Shown here: positions 1 to 13,282 of the stretch, piece by piece
How the letters are laid out: each line of letters opens with the position of its first letter
How positions within the stretch are numbered: the stretch's first letter is position 1
Assembly (NCBI GenBank): GCA_023653785.1
Contig: JAMKCH010001611.1
Span: forward strand, 62,001 to 126,000
From: Ophioderma brevispina
Lineage: Eukaryota; Echinodermata; Ophiuroidea; Amphilepidida; Ophiodermatidae
Direction: 5' to 3'
Length of the DNA: 64,000 bases
The notes under the pieces: model-generated
What the model was told of the DNA's origin: nothing
Databases searched by the model: none
The model's input: only the letters and a program-made list of their open reading frames with translations
Position numbers and translations under genes: made by a program

Positions 1-399
1 TAATGGATAAGAGCTAATGTTATAACTGGAAAACACGGCAAGACTCTGACATAAAAACAAACACTTTGCACTAAAATTCTTTATGTAAAAAAAAAATGTA
101 GCTGCTTTTAATATTTTCAGTTCAAAGACAAAAGGTATCAGATCATATATAAAAATACTATATATTAAACTCAAAGATGATATGTTTAGCTATAAGGGAA
201 ATTAAAATATATTTCAAAGAATTAAAAGTAAGCTGCAAGCTATAAAGTCTTGCTGTTGCAGTGTAAGCTGTAAAATGTTTAGATAAGGGAAATTCAAATC
301 AACTGTTAAGAATTCATAATTTGTAGTGTTAATATATATAGCGTAAGTTATAAGATGTTAAGATAAGCATGTAAGAAAGAGATAAGAAGGAACCACAAC

Positions 400-1885
400 G
401 ACCCACTTGACGTTTGAACGATCTATCTGCCGCCCTATAATTGCAATTGTTATTCATATTCTCTCAAGTGGCCCTTCAGAGGATAATCCTATTCAGAATT
501 TCTGGCTCGAGAACATTCTCAGTTCGTGGTTGTTTCTTCATTGCGAAAAGATTCCGGGTCATCGCGAATCAGGGAATACTCAAACATATGGCCGCATCCA
601 TGGAAACCGATCAACACGCCCGGGTGGGGGGGGGGGGAGGGGGGGGTTCTTGGATTTTTGCTCGGGGAACCATGCTTATTCCTAAAAAAAAGAGGGACTT
701 GCTGCCAAAGCGGGACGACCGCTAGGGGTATCAAATTCAAATAATCAAGTTCTATCCGCTGGGGGTACAAAATCCAGTTGTGATTGTGGGACTGGTTCCA
801 ATGATACAAATAGGGAAAAAAATTAACATAAACATATCAGCAAAATAACCCTAAGTGTTGTATTTTTCTTGCAGGAGGAAAAGTTTCCTTTTCTTGTAAT
901 TGATATTTTAAATGGGTTATCTTTTTCATGTATTGCAAACAGGTCCAGCACTATTAGGGGATAATCTCACTGCAAATACCTTCAATTATTCAATCAATTT
1001 TATTGGTTCATCATAGAATGAGGAAGACAGGCAAAAAACAAATAGGATAACAGTAATTATGTAAATATGCAGTAGAAAGTGAAAAAAAAGTAATGGGTAC
1101 AAAATATTAATCAAAATATTTTGCATACAGGTAAAAGACGTTTATAATACATTATAATGTGAAATTTCAAAAGAGAGTATATACTGGGATAATACTAGTG
1201 GGAAAAATATATTTTTAAAATAGCAACCAGTAACCTTTCTTGGATGTCATATTAATGCTGTGCAGTATTTTTTTAAAGTGTATATTTCACTGAAAAAATA
1301 GTATAATTTCACCAAAGTGGTCCAATTAAGGGCAGGCCGTAGAGGTGAAAAGGAAATATGGCGGGTAAAGATAGGCGAGGGAACTGTCAGAAAACCTGGA
1401 TTAACGAGCATGGGTGCCCAACGAAAATGCAAGACGCGGCCCCCGGGTCCAACGTTCATATTTAGTCAAACTTTCGGTCCTTTATTTGTCACACTGGGCC
1501 GTTTTGGCAGTAAAGCATGAAACGCATAACGATTGTACATAACTCTTATATAACGGAAAACAACAAAAATACACACCGGAGACAGCCGAACATGTCTTTG
1601 TAATATGCAATATTACTATTACACTTTTACATTGTTCGGACTAAGTTTCAAAATATTCTACAGTGGGGATTGCTCGCCAATCATCAGTGTGGCAGAGGGA
1701 GTGTGATAAAAGGGGGGCTGTTGAATTCCCTTCCTTTGCCTTTCGGGCGCCCCCTGTGAGGGACGCCGTTTGTGGTGAAACTCTGCTCTGAGTGATGGAT
1801 AAACAGATTGAAATCGGATTGTGGAAGTCGTTGTGGTTCGTCTTATCTCTTTCTTCCATGAGGGATTAAGGAAACCAAAAGAAAC
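400..1885. other. Copy-1-only stretch, no gene seen
   Basis: This block has no counterpart in copy 2 except at its ends. It contains a long G tract at about 626-649 and a somewhat GC-richer patch at 1330-1500 and 1660-1790. Short frames exist on both strands but overlap each other and show no family motif. I see nothing I can name. Confidence 0.5.
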
Positions 1886-3626
1886 TTTTAAGAATTTAAC
1901 ATTTGTAGCTGTTAACATAGGCTGTAAGTTGTAACAATAAGCCCGGGACGACAGAAGATGGGGGGAGAATGTTTGGTGGCGGTGAAAAGCTGTTTGATAA
2001 TGCATAATGGGTCGTCAGTGAAAACACTTATGAGGATTAATTTATATACACCACAAAAACCTTCCTATTTGATAATATACAAATACTGATAAACATTCTG
2101 AATTCTTTGTTTGGGCAGAGAGATGATTTTTCAGGCCCTCGAACAGAAAATCTTTGTTAGAACGGTATGCAGATATTACTACACTATAGGCTGTTACCCG
2201 GCTTTTGCGATTGAATTGGCTTGCTTGATCGGTTTGTGGCAGAGGATATAGTTTCCTACGGAATCACAGTCCGCCTACAAACTGGTGAAAAAAAAAAGAA
2301 TAGTACACGTTTCTGGCGCAGCCACAGCTACACACAATTATGCTTGTGGTTACATTTGAAAGGAGTTCCTTTGCAACAACCTTTGCAAAAGAAAATCGGA
2401 CCCTGTTTGAATGCTAGAGAGTATTTTATTAAAAATATCGTTGTACTAAGCGTTCATGTTGTGACATACATCACTTTATAAAATGCATTTGTGCCCTATC
2501 ATGTAAGTTTATTGTGGGATGTATTAATTTTGAACCAAAATAGGTTATTACAAAACTCATAATTGTGTACACTAATTTCAACATTGGGAATGTTGTACTT
2601 TTAAAGGACTCGTCTTGAATTTGAACAAAATTAACGTTAAGCATGTAAGTGGTGCAGAAATTGAGTTATGGAATTGTGGCGTAGTAAACTTGTTGCGATG
2701 AGGGAGTTGAATCACTGGGTTTGACAGGGACCTTACTATGTATTTATTGGCAGACTCAATATGCTTAAAATACAGGTAGCTTATGGACTGTAATGCGCGT
2801 TCACCACACTGTTTAATTAGCATGCAGTCAGAAGTCATTTCGGACTGATCGGAACCTCTGCAAGATACTTACAACATTATATCCCTTGTCACGCATTTCA
2901 TCACATCGCAGTAATCAAGTCTCGTAATAACAAGTCGATTGACATACCTATGGTGTGCTATGTGCACAATGCAACATTTATGACAGTTCTAAGGACATTT
3001 GGCTTTAATTAAATACGGTTGTCAAGTCCCCCTGGAGGGAGAGTACAATTTGACTTTTTGATTTTCGGGATCACGTCGATAGATTACCAATTCATTCATA
3101 GTTGTTCAGGATTTCTTGGATTCTGAGTCGTTTCTTAAGATTCGGAAGCTTCATCACATGTGGCAACAGTGTCGTTCTGGGAAACATGTTTCTAGATTGA
3201 CAAACTTGATTCATACTAGTATCATTGCCCTCTAGATTCAGAACGTATTGTATTATGACTTCTTTGCGGATCCATATATCTCTGTAATGAGAATGCCTTT
3301 CATAACATTGACATCGTTCGAGTTCATGGTCCTAAAATTAATATTTGTATGTTATACCCTGTCACTTTAGTTAACATATCTACCAAATTGGGAGCTCAGA
3401 ATGTCTAACAATCTCGCTGTTGAAGATAAGGTGAATCCGTTCAGGGGAAGTTTCTACCTTTCCGTCCAAAACGAAAGTGATTTTCTAAAAGCAAAATATG
3501 AAATAAAGTTGTACAATATTTAGTGGAGTCGGTTTGGACTGCAAAATTGTCGACAACCCCCACCCCTCGGTACATCAAAACGCAACCACTTCTATTCGAA
3601 GATAGTAATAAATAATTAAAAAAATT

Positions 3627-4070
3627 GATGGTTGTGGTCAAAAACTTTGGTGGCAGGGGTGTTTTTTTGGGTCAAAAACTCACGTTTTTTTGAGCTAAAA
3701 ACTTACGAATATCATATTTATTAATTTCTGAGCCGAACAAATTTTAATCATCATGCAATACTATCAATCCTCTGACATTTATATATAGATTTCTGTTATA
3801 CAATTATAAAGGGTCTAAGTTTAGCCCAAAATTCACCTTTTTTTCCTAAAAAAAGCATCCTTTTTATCACATTCCACCACAACGATCTTACCTTACCTTT
3901 ATGCAATGTATAAAACCATATCATAACAAAAAGGATACCATAAAACTACGATTGTAATATTTTTACCTTAAAAAATTAACAAAATAATAATTTCTCTAAC
4001 TTGCAGCCCAAATTTTCATTTTTCGGCATAGAAATCATCCCTGCCACCAAATATTCAAACCACAACCATC
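3627..4070. mobile_element. Foldback element (MITE-like)
   Basis: The left end begins GATGGTTGTGGT and continues TTTGGTGGCAGGG at about 3646-3658. The right end is the inverse, CCCTGCCACCAAATATT then ACCACAACCATC, ending at 4070. The interior is T-rich, non-coding, and repeats a GGTCAAAAACT-like motif. Copy 2 of the large repeat lacks this block, which fits insertion into copy 1. A clear target-site duplication is not visible, so the superfamily is unassigned. Confidence 0.6.
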
Positions 4071-4204
4071 TTTTCTTTAAAATCTGATATATTTATCCTT
4101 CAAATAAAGGTTTTTGTGTTTTGTTGTAAGGTGGGGAGGGGTAACTCGAATAGAGCACTTTCAAGGCTCGGCCGCTCCGCTAATTGTACATGAGAGAGTT
4201 ACAA

Positions 4205-4577
4205 GGGCCGCGTGCCTGATTTACATGTATTTGAGGAGGAGGTCGACAAAGTAACTATGGCTGTCGCAATGTCACAACAATTTTTATGAATGGCTTTCAC
4301 TAGAAGCCAAGTGTCAAAGTGTAATAAGAAGAGCGGGTGTCGCAAGTGTCACAAGAACAGCTGTGGCGCAGTTTCATTGGTGTCGAATTTTACCCACGGA
4401 GACACATAGGAGGCATGAGATCTATTTGCTTATGAGTACTAAAGTAACTGTGAAAACAGCTATTGTCAAAAATGTTGCTACATTTTGATGGTGAATTATA
4501 ATGTGATTAGCATTAGTATACCAGAAGTGTCTCTATTGCAGCACACGTGGAAACAGACATTACTCATGTCTTCCAGG
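4205..4577. repeat. Single copy of 360 bp sub-repeat
   Basis: This block starts near TTACATGTATTTGAGGAGG and ends near CATTACTCATGTC. It is present once here and twice in tandem in copy 2 (13283-13643 and 13644-14003). It contains the repeated phrase GTGTCACAAGAACAGCTGTG. Frames through it are broken differently in each copy, so it does not look coding. Confidence 0.75.
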
Positions 4578-4639
4578 TAAGAACTTTCAGGGCAGTTATC
4601 GCACACGCTAAACTTACGTCAACGGTTGTAAATTATCGT

Positions 4640-5345
4640 GAAATAATAAAATACTAAAGAATATTTATTCTTATATACCCATTACATATAAAATCTCAAT
4701 GCGCTTTACATATTATACAACAGTAAATTTCACAATACATAATATAACCATTTAACCAGATGATAATCATAAAAACAACGAAAGCAAGCATTTACAATAT
4801 AGACGCTCGTATATCACACGTAAAAAGGCCAAAAACCTCAATACAGCAATTTTGGTTAAAAACACCAGATGCTCAAAAAGCCAAAGAAGGATTTCCCCCC
4901 CCCAAAATTTTAGTCAATGTTATACAGCATGACAACTTAAAAATCGCAAAGCATGTTTAAAAGATGGGTTTTCAGGAGACACTTAAAGTGATTGACTGCG
5001 TTTGCCGATCTGATATGAGCAGGAGCATATTCCCACAAGACAGGAGCGGCATATTGGAAAGCCCTCTCACCGTAAAACTTTGTATTGCACTTAGCCGGAA
5101 TACTCATGAGTTTTGGTGAGGAGTAGAACTGCAAACAACGTATTGGTTGATTGCGGTAATTAGTTCTTTTAAATAAGAAGGGGCTATATCATTAAACTTG
5201 AAAGTAGCAGAGCACCGCTTACACGAATGCGCTGCTCAATCGGATCCATAAGTTTGTACAAAACTGCCTTATATGATCGAGTTTTCGCGCAAGAAACAAG
5301 GCGCGCTGCCGACATTTTGAATACGCTGCAATTTAGCATCTCAAT
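4640..5345 (-). mobile_element. LINE 3' fragment, truncated
   Basis: A non-LTR retrotransposon fragment on the minus strand, present here and absent from the matching site near 14062 in copy 2. The frame at 5134-4937 encodes the characteristic last segment of LINE ORF2, with YGERAFQYAAPVLWEY, then a short gap, then HFKCLLKTHLL just before the stop. That pattern (YG-RAF--AAP-LWN, then FK--LKTHLF) closes the pol protein of CR1/L2-type elements. Downstream on the minus strand comes a 3' UTR with a GTAAAGCGCATTGAGAT phrase and a TATAAGAATAAATATT end, typical of these elements. Upstream pol domains are missing, so this is a 5'-truncated, dead copy. The boundaries are approximate because the flanks carry many small gaps. 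Confidence 0.75.
4937..5134 (-). pseudogene. LINE ORF2 C-terminal remnant
   Basis: About 65 codons are open. Residues 20-45 hold the conserved YGERAFQYAAPVLWE block, and residues 50-60 the FKCLLKTHLL block. In intact LINE proteins these follow the reverse transcriptase thumb and are the last conserved feature before the stop. There is no reverse transcriptase core, no endonuclease and no credible own start codon. It is therefore a retrotransposon relic and not a host gene. Its position inside a segment missing from the other repeat copy supports this reading. Confidence 0.75.
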
Positions 5346-7297
5346 CTCAATCTCACTTGTTTTTTAATGCAGACTACAAGCAAGAAATGCCCCTTTACTG
5401 CAAAATCGAGCCCCGGAGCCCTTTTGAATAGGATTGCAAACTTAAGGGGTTTCCCAAAAAATAAGTTCCCTCAAAAATTCGAGGACATTTCGTTTGCATA
5501 ACTGGGATGATTAGCAACTTCTAAACGGTTTTGAAAAGAGAAAACATTTGGCTCTGTAATTCGCACACACTCCATTTTTCCAAATGACGTTTTCAGAAAA
5601 ACCGTGGCACTTTACGTATTTAACAGGTCTAAATCAACCATTGGAAATTTACAACAACGAGTTCCTTTTTTTTCATTTTATTCAGTGCAGTCTGAAGTAA
5701 ATGGCAGGAAAACATTAACTAATAGGCAAATAAATAAACGGTCATTAGATGTGTGTTGGCATATTTGAGGGCCAGGTTTATGTTTTTAGTGGAAACAATA
5801 TGACAAAATTCGGAACACCCACTTAAAATGGTTTTAATGTGCGTACTTTTCTTCACTCTTCTATCTTATCTCATGTGCAAATGTCAAAGTTTTGCTGATT
5901 TCAATTCAAATTTTGTTTTGACTTCTCTTTTCATCAGCACCACAACAAAGCAACAGTAACATAATGACACTCTCAAACAACTACCTGGCGATTTATTGAA
6001 CTCCGACTGTTTACGCAATTCGTTATTGTTAATATATAGTCAAGGAGAGCGATTTTAACAAAACATCGTTGAAGTATGTATATGTAGTCGATTACTAATA
6101 TGAATTCAAATTTGATGAAAACTTCATCGTGGGATTCGAATCAAAGTCGGTAACGTGGTACCGAACTTTGTGGAATTAGACACGGGGAAACTCTCAGCAA
6201 TCACACGCAATCCTTTATGCATGTATTAACATGTTGAATATTTGATGTTTAAGAAAACTGGATTTATCCTGTCGATGATTGATGGCACAGGACGTATATG
6301 TCAAATATTCCCTGAGGGAAGACGTCTCACTCGCATCTAGGTTATTATGTTTTTTTGTAACACATGTGAAACGCCGGTATATCAGTGTAAAATATTAGGA
6401 ATTGCTGGATCGAAGTGCCGTTTTTTCTTGAACTCTCCGAACCAAATATTTTATAACATCGACGACCAATCTAAAAAGTATTTATCAAAAAAATGGTACA
6501 TCAACAAATGCTGTGTCGCATGGTCCTGTTCCATTATTTGCTCTAGGCAATCTAGAGATATACGCAATTAACTGCAGTGGCCAAAATTCTGAAATGCAAT
6601 GGGGAATTTTGCATGAAAAAATTAAATCTGTTCATTACTGTTCCCACCTCATCAATTGAAGATGGGCATCTGCGTATTACGCAAACAATAAGGGTGACGT
6701 ATCAGGCTATTTTCAGGTGAAGTTTGGAAGCGGTACCGCCACATAGATTTTGTGCTGCATGACTGCTTGGAACAGTTTAGGCACAATAGTAGTAGTAAGT
6801 TGTGATATTTAGAGAGCAATTTGGTGTGGTTTGCATTTAATAACCTATTGGTATGTTGTGGTCGCCTTTTAGGAAAAATATCGCACTTTTTTGAGCATAA
6901 TATTTTGAGCAGGTATAGTGTATAGACAATTACCAATATAAACAACTGTGGCAACACATCTAATTTTGAAAATTTGGGGTGGCTCTAAGAAATATTTGTT
7001 TTGCTTAACACTGTGTCTGAAAACTCTCTGATGGTAAATGGTCTTCCAACCTGAAAATTCATGCTAATAATTGATTGATGTTGTCGTAGGACGCTTCACA
7101 TGTTGTTAAATTTCGTGCACAAAATTCCTGGGGGCACAACGGGAGTGAAACCCCCGGTGAAACCCCTTGGTCCGCTAAAAGTGTTAAGCGTCACTTGACA
7201 GGGTGTCCGTTTACGCAATAACCCCTCCAATCGGAAAAGAAATACTGAATGCAGATTTTTGGTAAGTTAAACAAGGATGAAAAAATTACGGAAAAAT

Positions 7298-7460
7298 GCT
7301 GTTAAAATACACTTTTTTTCGTAATATGAGACAAATTTATGTAAAATTACTGTCAAAGTTTCCGTTAATGACAGAACTTTCTGTAAATTTACCCTAAAAA
7401 TGTCTGGAAATACTGCTGCCAGAAACTTTCCGTAAATTCCGGAAATTTTTTTTAACAGTG
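7298..7460. mobile_element. Possible small MITE with AACAG ends
   Basis: The block starts with GCTGTTAAAA and ends with TTTTAACAGTG, in inverse orientation. It is filled with alternating TTTCCGTAAATT and ACGGAAA phrases. It interrupts the large repeat between two blocks that match copy 2. The ends are short and no target duplication was found, so this is tentative. Confidence 0.4.
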
Positions 7461-8079
7461 TGGCAATGAGTGAAAAATAAACTCATAAACCCTCATTTCT
7501 TTTTAAAAATTCTACATTAGTCATGTGTAATTGCTTAAAGAATAATGCCCCGTTAGTCACAACTTCGACGTTTATATTTGTTCCATGTGCACGAGCATAA
7601 AATTTATAATACTCAATACTCCTTGCTTATCATGCCCGCGGACATTTTAACAATCAAACGGGAATGGAAGCTACCTACATAATGCATGTATGCTATGTGC
7701 ATATGAGGGGATTGCTTAAAAAACGAAGTACATTTAACGTCTTAGACACTGAACGTGCATTCACTTCAAGATTAATCAACTACCTTTGAAAACATGGAAA
7801 AAACCTTCAGCGAATTGAACCAAAGTCATCTCTCGCACATTTCGTTTTGTGGAGGACAGTGGTTTCTATCATTAGTTCATATTTGTTTTACGAATTCGAG
7901 CATAAAATGTTTGTGAGCTTCACTTAGGTAAGACAATTCCGAAAGTAGTATCCGATAGAAGTGATAAAGGTATGTAAATGAAGGTGAGAACTGAAAAAAA
8001 AAAGCAATTGCAGGTGGAGCAGTGCCCTTGTGGATTTTCTATATTACGCTAAAAAAAAAGTCAAAAGAACAGGGCAGAA

Positions 8080-8220
8080 TTTAAAATAGTAAAATAGTTA
8101 CAACAGTTTTATTTGATGATTGATTGAAGTGACCGCTGCAGTGATATCTAAATGATTAAATTTCTATGTGTAGAAATATTCGCGAAATTCAATCTCTCTA
8201 AAATGTACTCACCAATGGAG
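8080..8220 (+). repeat. Short direct repeat, first copy
   Basis: Matches 10560-10690, sharing GTAAAATAGTT, AACAGTTTTATTT and TCTAAAATGTAC in the same order with small gaps. It probably marks the start of another unit of the large repeat. A G tract follows at 8241-8256. Confidence 0.65.
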
Positions 8221-8259
8221 GGTCCTGTGGGTCAACTGCATGGGGGGGGGGGGGGCTTA

Positions 8260-9540
8260 AAATTCATTTCACGTAAATAATATTCCTTAGTAATTTCAGA
8301 TAGAAAGGTACAAAATGATAAATGTATATGGAGTAAAAAAAACCCGACATTCAGGAATAAAAAATATTTAAAATGTTACGGAATTGTTTTGTAAAATGTT
8401 TGCTATTTTATAAGCGGATAAACAGGGTTCAGGAAAACGTTTATTTGGTGTTCATTTGGACTTTGGAGGAAGAAGTTACGCCTATTTTGCTGAGAGACTT
8501 AAAATCCTGTTTGGCGATTTTGAGCCAAAAAAGAGCAAGCTTAAATAGAGTAACATGGTTTCAGCAATGATTGAGTTACAAGCATTTAAACCACATTATT
8601 GTTAAACAAGAGAAGGTGGGAGAGTAATTGAAGGATTATAAAAAATTACTATCCCAGAGATTTTAAAAGAAAATGATAAGCAAAAATGTTTCAATTCCCA
8701 AATAAGAAATTCAAGGTAGCTGGTGTAAGAACACAGTTTTTGACTTTTTCAGAAGATTTCATGGTTTGAAACAAAACAAACCCTTTTTTTTTAACAACGA
8801 AAACTGGGAGCAAAAGTGAAAACCATAGAGAGTTTTGTATTTCACTTGAAAAAAAAACCGTAGTTCGATATTGAATTTTAGTTTTATTCCGATTATTACA
8901 GAAAACTCAGCTTTAGTTCTTCTTGCAAGTTATGACAATGAGTATACTGTATTTGTGCAAAATAATTACCTTAGATGTAAAACAAAATATCTTAGCACGT
9001 GTTCATTATGTTCATGAACATGAGGACATTGATATGGGGTGAATTTCAATAAACTGACTCTTTATGATGAACAATGGTAATTTAATTTTTGAAGCTATTT
9101 TACTTATAATTTGTTACAAAAATACCATGTTATAACTGATATGTTTTTGTTGAGAAGAAATCGGTACCATCTGAAATTGCATATGTTAATTATCTTTGCT
9201 ATAATATGTTATGGTATACGTCGATAAGTCTCTCCGAATTGTATGGGAAACTACGGCCAAACTGAATTTTAGTCTCTCCGCCAAAAATTGATATTAGTTT
9301 CTGAACCCAAAGTCCGAAAGCCACAAAATAAAATTTCTGATATTTATCTCTGCTAAAAAAAACCAAAAACAAACATTGAAGCAAAAACAAACGTTTAACC
9401 TTTGAAGAAAAAAAATTTTCCTGAAGTAGGTTTTTATTGACTCACACTTGTATACTAATGAAAGGAGCGGGACACTGCAAAACGCAGAGATGCAGGTGCA
9501 GTACCATAGTAGTCTGATGCTCGGCCCAAAGAACCGTGCA
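8260..9540. other. No recognisable feature
   Basis: AT-rich sequence with only short overlapping frames on both strands. I see no exon-like, repeat or RNA signal beyond poly-A and poly-T runs. Confidence 0.4.
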
Positions 9541-9549
9541 TGTTGACCT

Positions 9550-10441
9550 TGCGCAAGAGTACACACAAAAATATTTTGATGGTTTCTAGGGCCAAGATTG
9601 ACCTACTGAATCTAAATCTGGATGATGCCACTTTGGGCATACTTGAGCATTTTTGAGATAGCGGTAGTGGGGGAAATTAAACACGGGGTAACCTTTGTAA
9701 ATGCTATAATGGGTTAAAAGGTGTATAGGTCTGTTCAATCTGGTCCTATGGATTAAAAAAAAAGTATAGTTTTTGGCTATATCTAGACATTTTACTTTAA
9801 CACCAAGTCTAAAATGTTTCAAGGTCATCCTGGGGGTAACAATTTAGAATGACAGATTTCTTTTTCAAAATGGGCTCCCAAATTCTTCAGTCGTGATATA
9901 ATGTCAAATTAATAGGTTACAACCAACACTTGTTGGGACATTTGTGGTATAAATAAGGGAAAATATGGAGAGGGTCCACATGGTCTATGGGTGTCATCAT
10001 TTTATTTTAAGTCTCTGTTAGATACCTTAGTAATGATTGACATGAGTAAATGTTTATTTTCTGTTTTAACCATTCCCATACGAACAATGTTGAAAAAAAA
10101 AAAATTGGAAAACCAATTTTGAAACAAATCGGATCGTTGTAATATTAATCCCATGATGACCTGCACAAATTGTTGGGTCGTGTAGTGTAAACAAAAAGGT
10201 TGCAGGGTATAGCAAACTATACTTTTTTAACCTTAGAACCAGATAAACAAACTCCTATACAATATTTTCAAATCCACATGAAACTTTACAAATTTGTCAC
10301 ATAACCCCTGTCAAATTTATCCCCCTTCCCTATCTCACAATGCTCAATGATGCCAAAGTGGCATCCAACATCCAGATTGGAATCAGCAGGTCAATGTTGC
10401 CTAGAAAACATCAAAACAATTTGTGTGGACGCTGGCGCAAA
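9550..10441. mobile_element. Long inverted-repeat element
   Basis: The left arm at about 9550-9790 pairs with the right arm at about 10200-10441. Matching phrases include GCGCAAG/GCGCCAG, ACACACAAA, TTTTGATG, TTTCTAGG, ATTGACCT, GATGCCACTTTGG, TTGAGCAT and GAGATAG, all in inverse order on the right. The interior (about 9800-10200) shows no transposase. It looks like a non-autonomous foldback transposon about 0.9 kb long. Similarity may extend outward to about 9515 and 10475. Arm divergence suggests an old copy. Confidence 0.7.
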
Positions 10442-10559
10442 GTCCTAATGGTCGAGCCCCGGACTCTGCGGGATTTGCCTATGAAGGCTAATGAACAACA
10501 AACTAGGGTCAAAGGATACGAGACAAGACATGACAGCTTTTTCTAAATTAAAATAAAAG

Positions 10560-10690
10560 GAAAGGGAAGTAAAATAGTTCAGGCAGTTTTATTTCTTGAG
10601 TGATTGAAGAGAAGCTACAGCGATATGTATAATGTTGTTCCTTTAGACTATTTCTTGAATTTCATCTCCGTCTAAAATGTACCTCACTGG
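10560..10690 (+). repeat. Short direct repeat, second copy
   Basis: Counterpart of 8080-8220, with the same order of shared phrases and small indels. Confidence 0.65.
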
Positions 10691-11095
10691 GATGTACCCT
10701 AGGCATTTGCAACTAAAATACATCGGAGATCACCGCAGGTCATCTATCACAGTGCAACTAATGTATAATAGTTCCGTTGACCTTCTCCACTTTATTTGTT
10801 ACAGTGGACGTGCGGTCTAGCAATGTTGTATTAAAGACTTAAAGTTGTCCAAGCGTACGCTCAATCTCCCGACATCCAACGCTCGTATTTGTCCGCTCGT
10901 GTCGTCTATAGTTCATCCGATGTGTTGGTTTGCCGAGCGAACATCCACCCGTCACGGTTTGTGTCATTTGAAAATAGGCCTCTTGGAAAACGTGCAAACA
11001 TCACACTGCTGTGAATTATTCAAGTGGTCAGGAACATTTGCCCTGGTAACATAACAACCCATTACTACCTTGGAATCTTTGAAGCTGAATATAAG
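10690..11095. other. Unassigned spacer before repeat copy 2
   Basis: A short frame at 10845-11054 has no family resemblance. I see no RNA gene or transposon end. Confidence 0.4.
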
Positions 11096-13282
11096 TAATG
11101 GATAATAGTTCATCTTACAGCTGGAAACACGTCAAAACTCTGACCTAAAAACAAACATATTGCACTAAAACACTTCGTGCATAGAGCAATTGAAATAGAA
11201 GACAAAAATAACAGATCATACGTAAAAAATAAAATATACTAAACCAAGAGTACAACAGAAAAGCTAAAATGATCAGGGAAATTAAAACAACTGTCAAGAA
11301 TTCATACTTTGTGTGTTAATATAACTGAAACTGAAATCGTGTACATAACATCGCTGGTCAGGGCAACCTTTGAAAACAAAGGATCCTATGTAAACAAAAG
11401 TCCCAGTTTTAATAGCTCCTATGTGTATAGTGACTGCGCCGTCATCAAAACGTCCTATATGGTCACTCTAAATTCAAAATTTTCATTCGAATTTATTAAA
11501 ATGCAAATATTTATAGAATAGATTTCGCTTTACCACAAAATCATATCATATTTGGTACTCAGCATCTTTTTGTTGCAGACAGTTCTGATGAGAAAAGAAA
11601 GTTTGTACATAAGTGGTTTTGAAAAAGGGCGTTCATTTTCACACAAGAACCTTTGATTCAAAGGTCAAATGCACATAGAAGGTTTTTTTTTTTTGCTGCC
11701 CAGGACGAATATTACTGGTTGCAAAGCGTAAGCTTTAATGTTCAGATAAGGATTATTGAAATAAACTTCTCAGAGGTTCCAACTGTATCCTCTAAACATA
11801 TACTGTAAAGCTTAAAATGGTTAACATAAGCTGTTGTAGCGTAAGCTGTAAAATGTTTAGATTAGGGAATATCAAAACAAACGTTTAAGAATTTAACATT
11901 TGTAGCGTTAGCATAGGCTGTAAGCGCGGTCCTTAGCATTTGACAGGAGTGGCGTCTACTTGCAACAACCTTTTCAAACGTATTATAATTTATTTAATAA
12001 TTGTATTACTAATTCGTTAATATTTTACATTAATATCACTTTAAAAATGTTGCTGTCATGTAAGTTTATACTGATATGTATATCAATTGTAAAAACAAAA
12101 ACTTGGTATGGCCAAACTCAATAATTGTGTAACAGTAAATGCGGATATTATACTTTTAAGGACTGGTTTGAATTTGAACAAACTTAACGTAAAACTGGTG
12201 TAGAATTTGAGTATGGAGTTAGTGCGTAGTAACTTGTTGCCAGATAAGAGCGGGGGATCACTTGTTTGGACATGGGCCCTTACTCTTAGGTAGTGGCAGA
12301 CTCTCTGCTTTAAAAAAATACAGGTTGCTTATGACTTTAAATGCCTTCTTTCACCACTGTTTACTTAGCATGCAGTCAGAAGTCATTTCGTTCGACTGAT
12401 CGAAACCTTCTCCCCTCAAGTATACTTACACCAGTATAATCTCTTGCCACCATTTCATCACATCGCATTAATCAAGTCTCAGTAATAACAAGTCGATGAC
12501 ATACCTATTGGTGTGCTATGTGCACAATTGACAACATTTTCATGACAGTTCTAATGTCATGTGGATTTAATTAATAGGTGTGTCAAGTTCCCTATGGCGT
12601 TGCGAGTACATTGACTTTTTGATTTTCAGGGATCACGTCGATTAGATACAATTTCATTCATAGGTTTAAGTTTCTTGGATTTGAGATGTTTTTAGATTAG
12701 GAGCTCATCAATGTGGAACAGCTGTCGTTTGGGGAAACATGGGTCTAGAGTGACAACACAATAATTCAATCACTGATCATTGCTCTAGTTCAGACCGTAA
12801 TTTGTATATTACTTCTTTGCTGATTCATATATCTCTGTAATGAGAGTTGCGTCATAACCATGACATACTTCGAGATCAGGCGTCCTAAAATTATATTTTA
12901 CGTTATTACATGAACTTTAGTCAACATATCTCCAAATTGCCAGCTCAGAAATATCTAACAGTATCTGTGTTGAAGAAGTAAAGGGCCATTTCGTTAAAGG
13001 GGGAAGTTGTCTACCTTTCCGTCTCAAAAAATTCAAAAATAGCGAAATGAATTGTATAGACAGTATTCGCAATATGACGTCAGCACCAGATCGACATGTT
13101 GGTGGACAAGATGAATACATTCCAGGACTACAATACATTAAGTCATTCGATCCATGTTTAGCGATGGCACAAGATCATTGACAGGTGACTGTATTGTAGT
13201 ATGGAATGCGTCTATCTTTGTTCAACAACATGGCTGGCTATTGAAAACGGTCTATAATATGTAAAGGAAAGGTGGTCTGGGT

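Larger units (their letters stand above)
1..7800. repeat. Large direct repeat, copy 1
   Basis: Colinear with 11095-19625. Matching blocks that can be read by eye: 1-345 with 11098-11325; 1885-1935 with 11880-11930; 2440-3430 with 11985-12980; 4205-4625 with 13283-14060; 5345-7060 with 14065-16480; 7190-7270 with 19080-19170; 7490-7800 with 19310-19620. The blocks share long runs such as TTGAGGAGGAGGTCGACAAA but differ by many one-base gaps. Copy-specific insertions sit at 3627-4070, about 4640-5345 and 7298-7460. It probably starts left of the window. No gene is recognisable in it. Confidence 0.85.

Noticed and set aside
8241..8256. G tracts as quadruplex signals (also 34590, 34983, 53045 and the C tract at 40316)
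   Set aside because: Single homopolymers lack the spaced G-run pattern, and their length is unreliable in long-read sequence.
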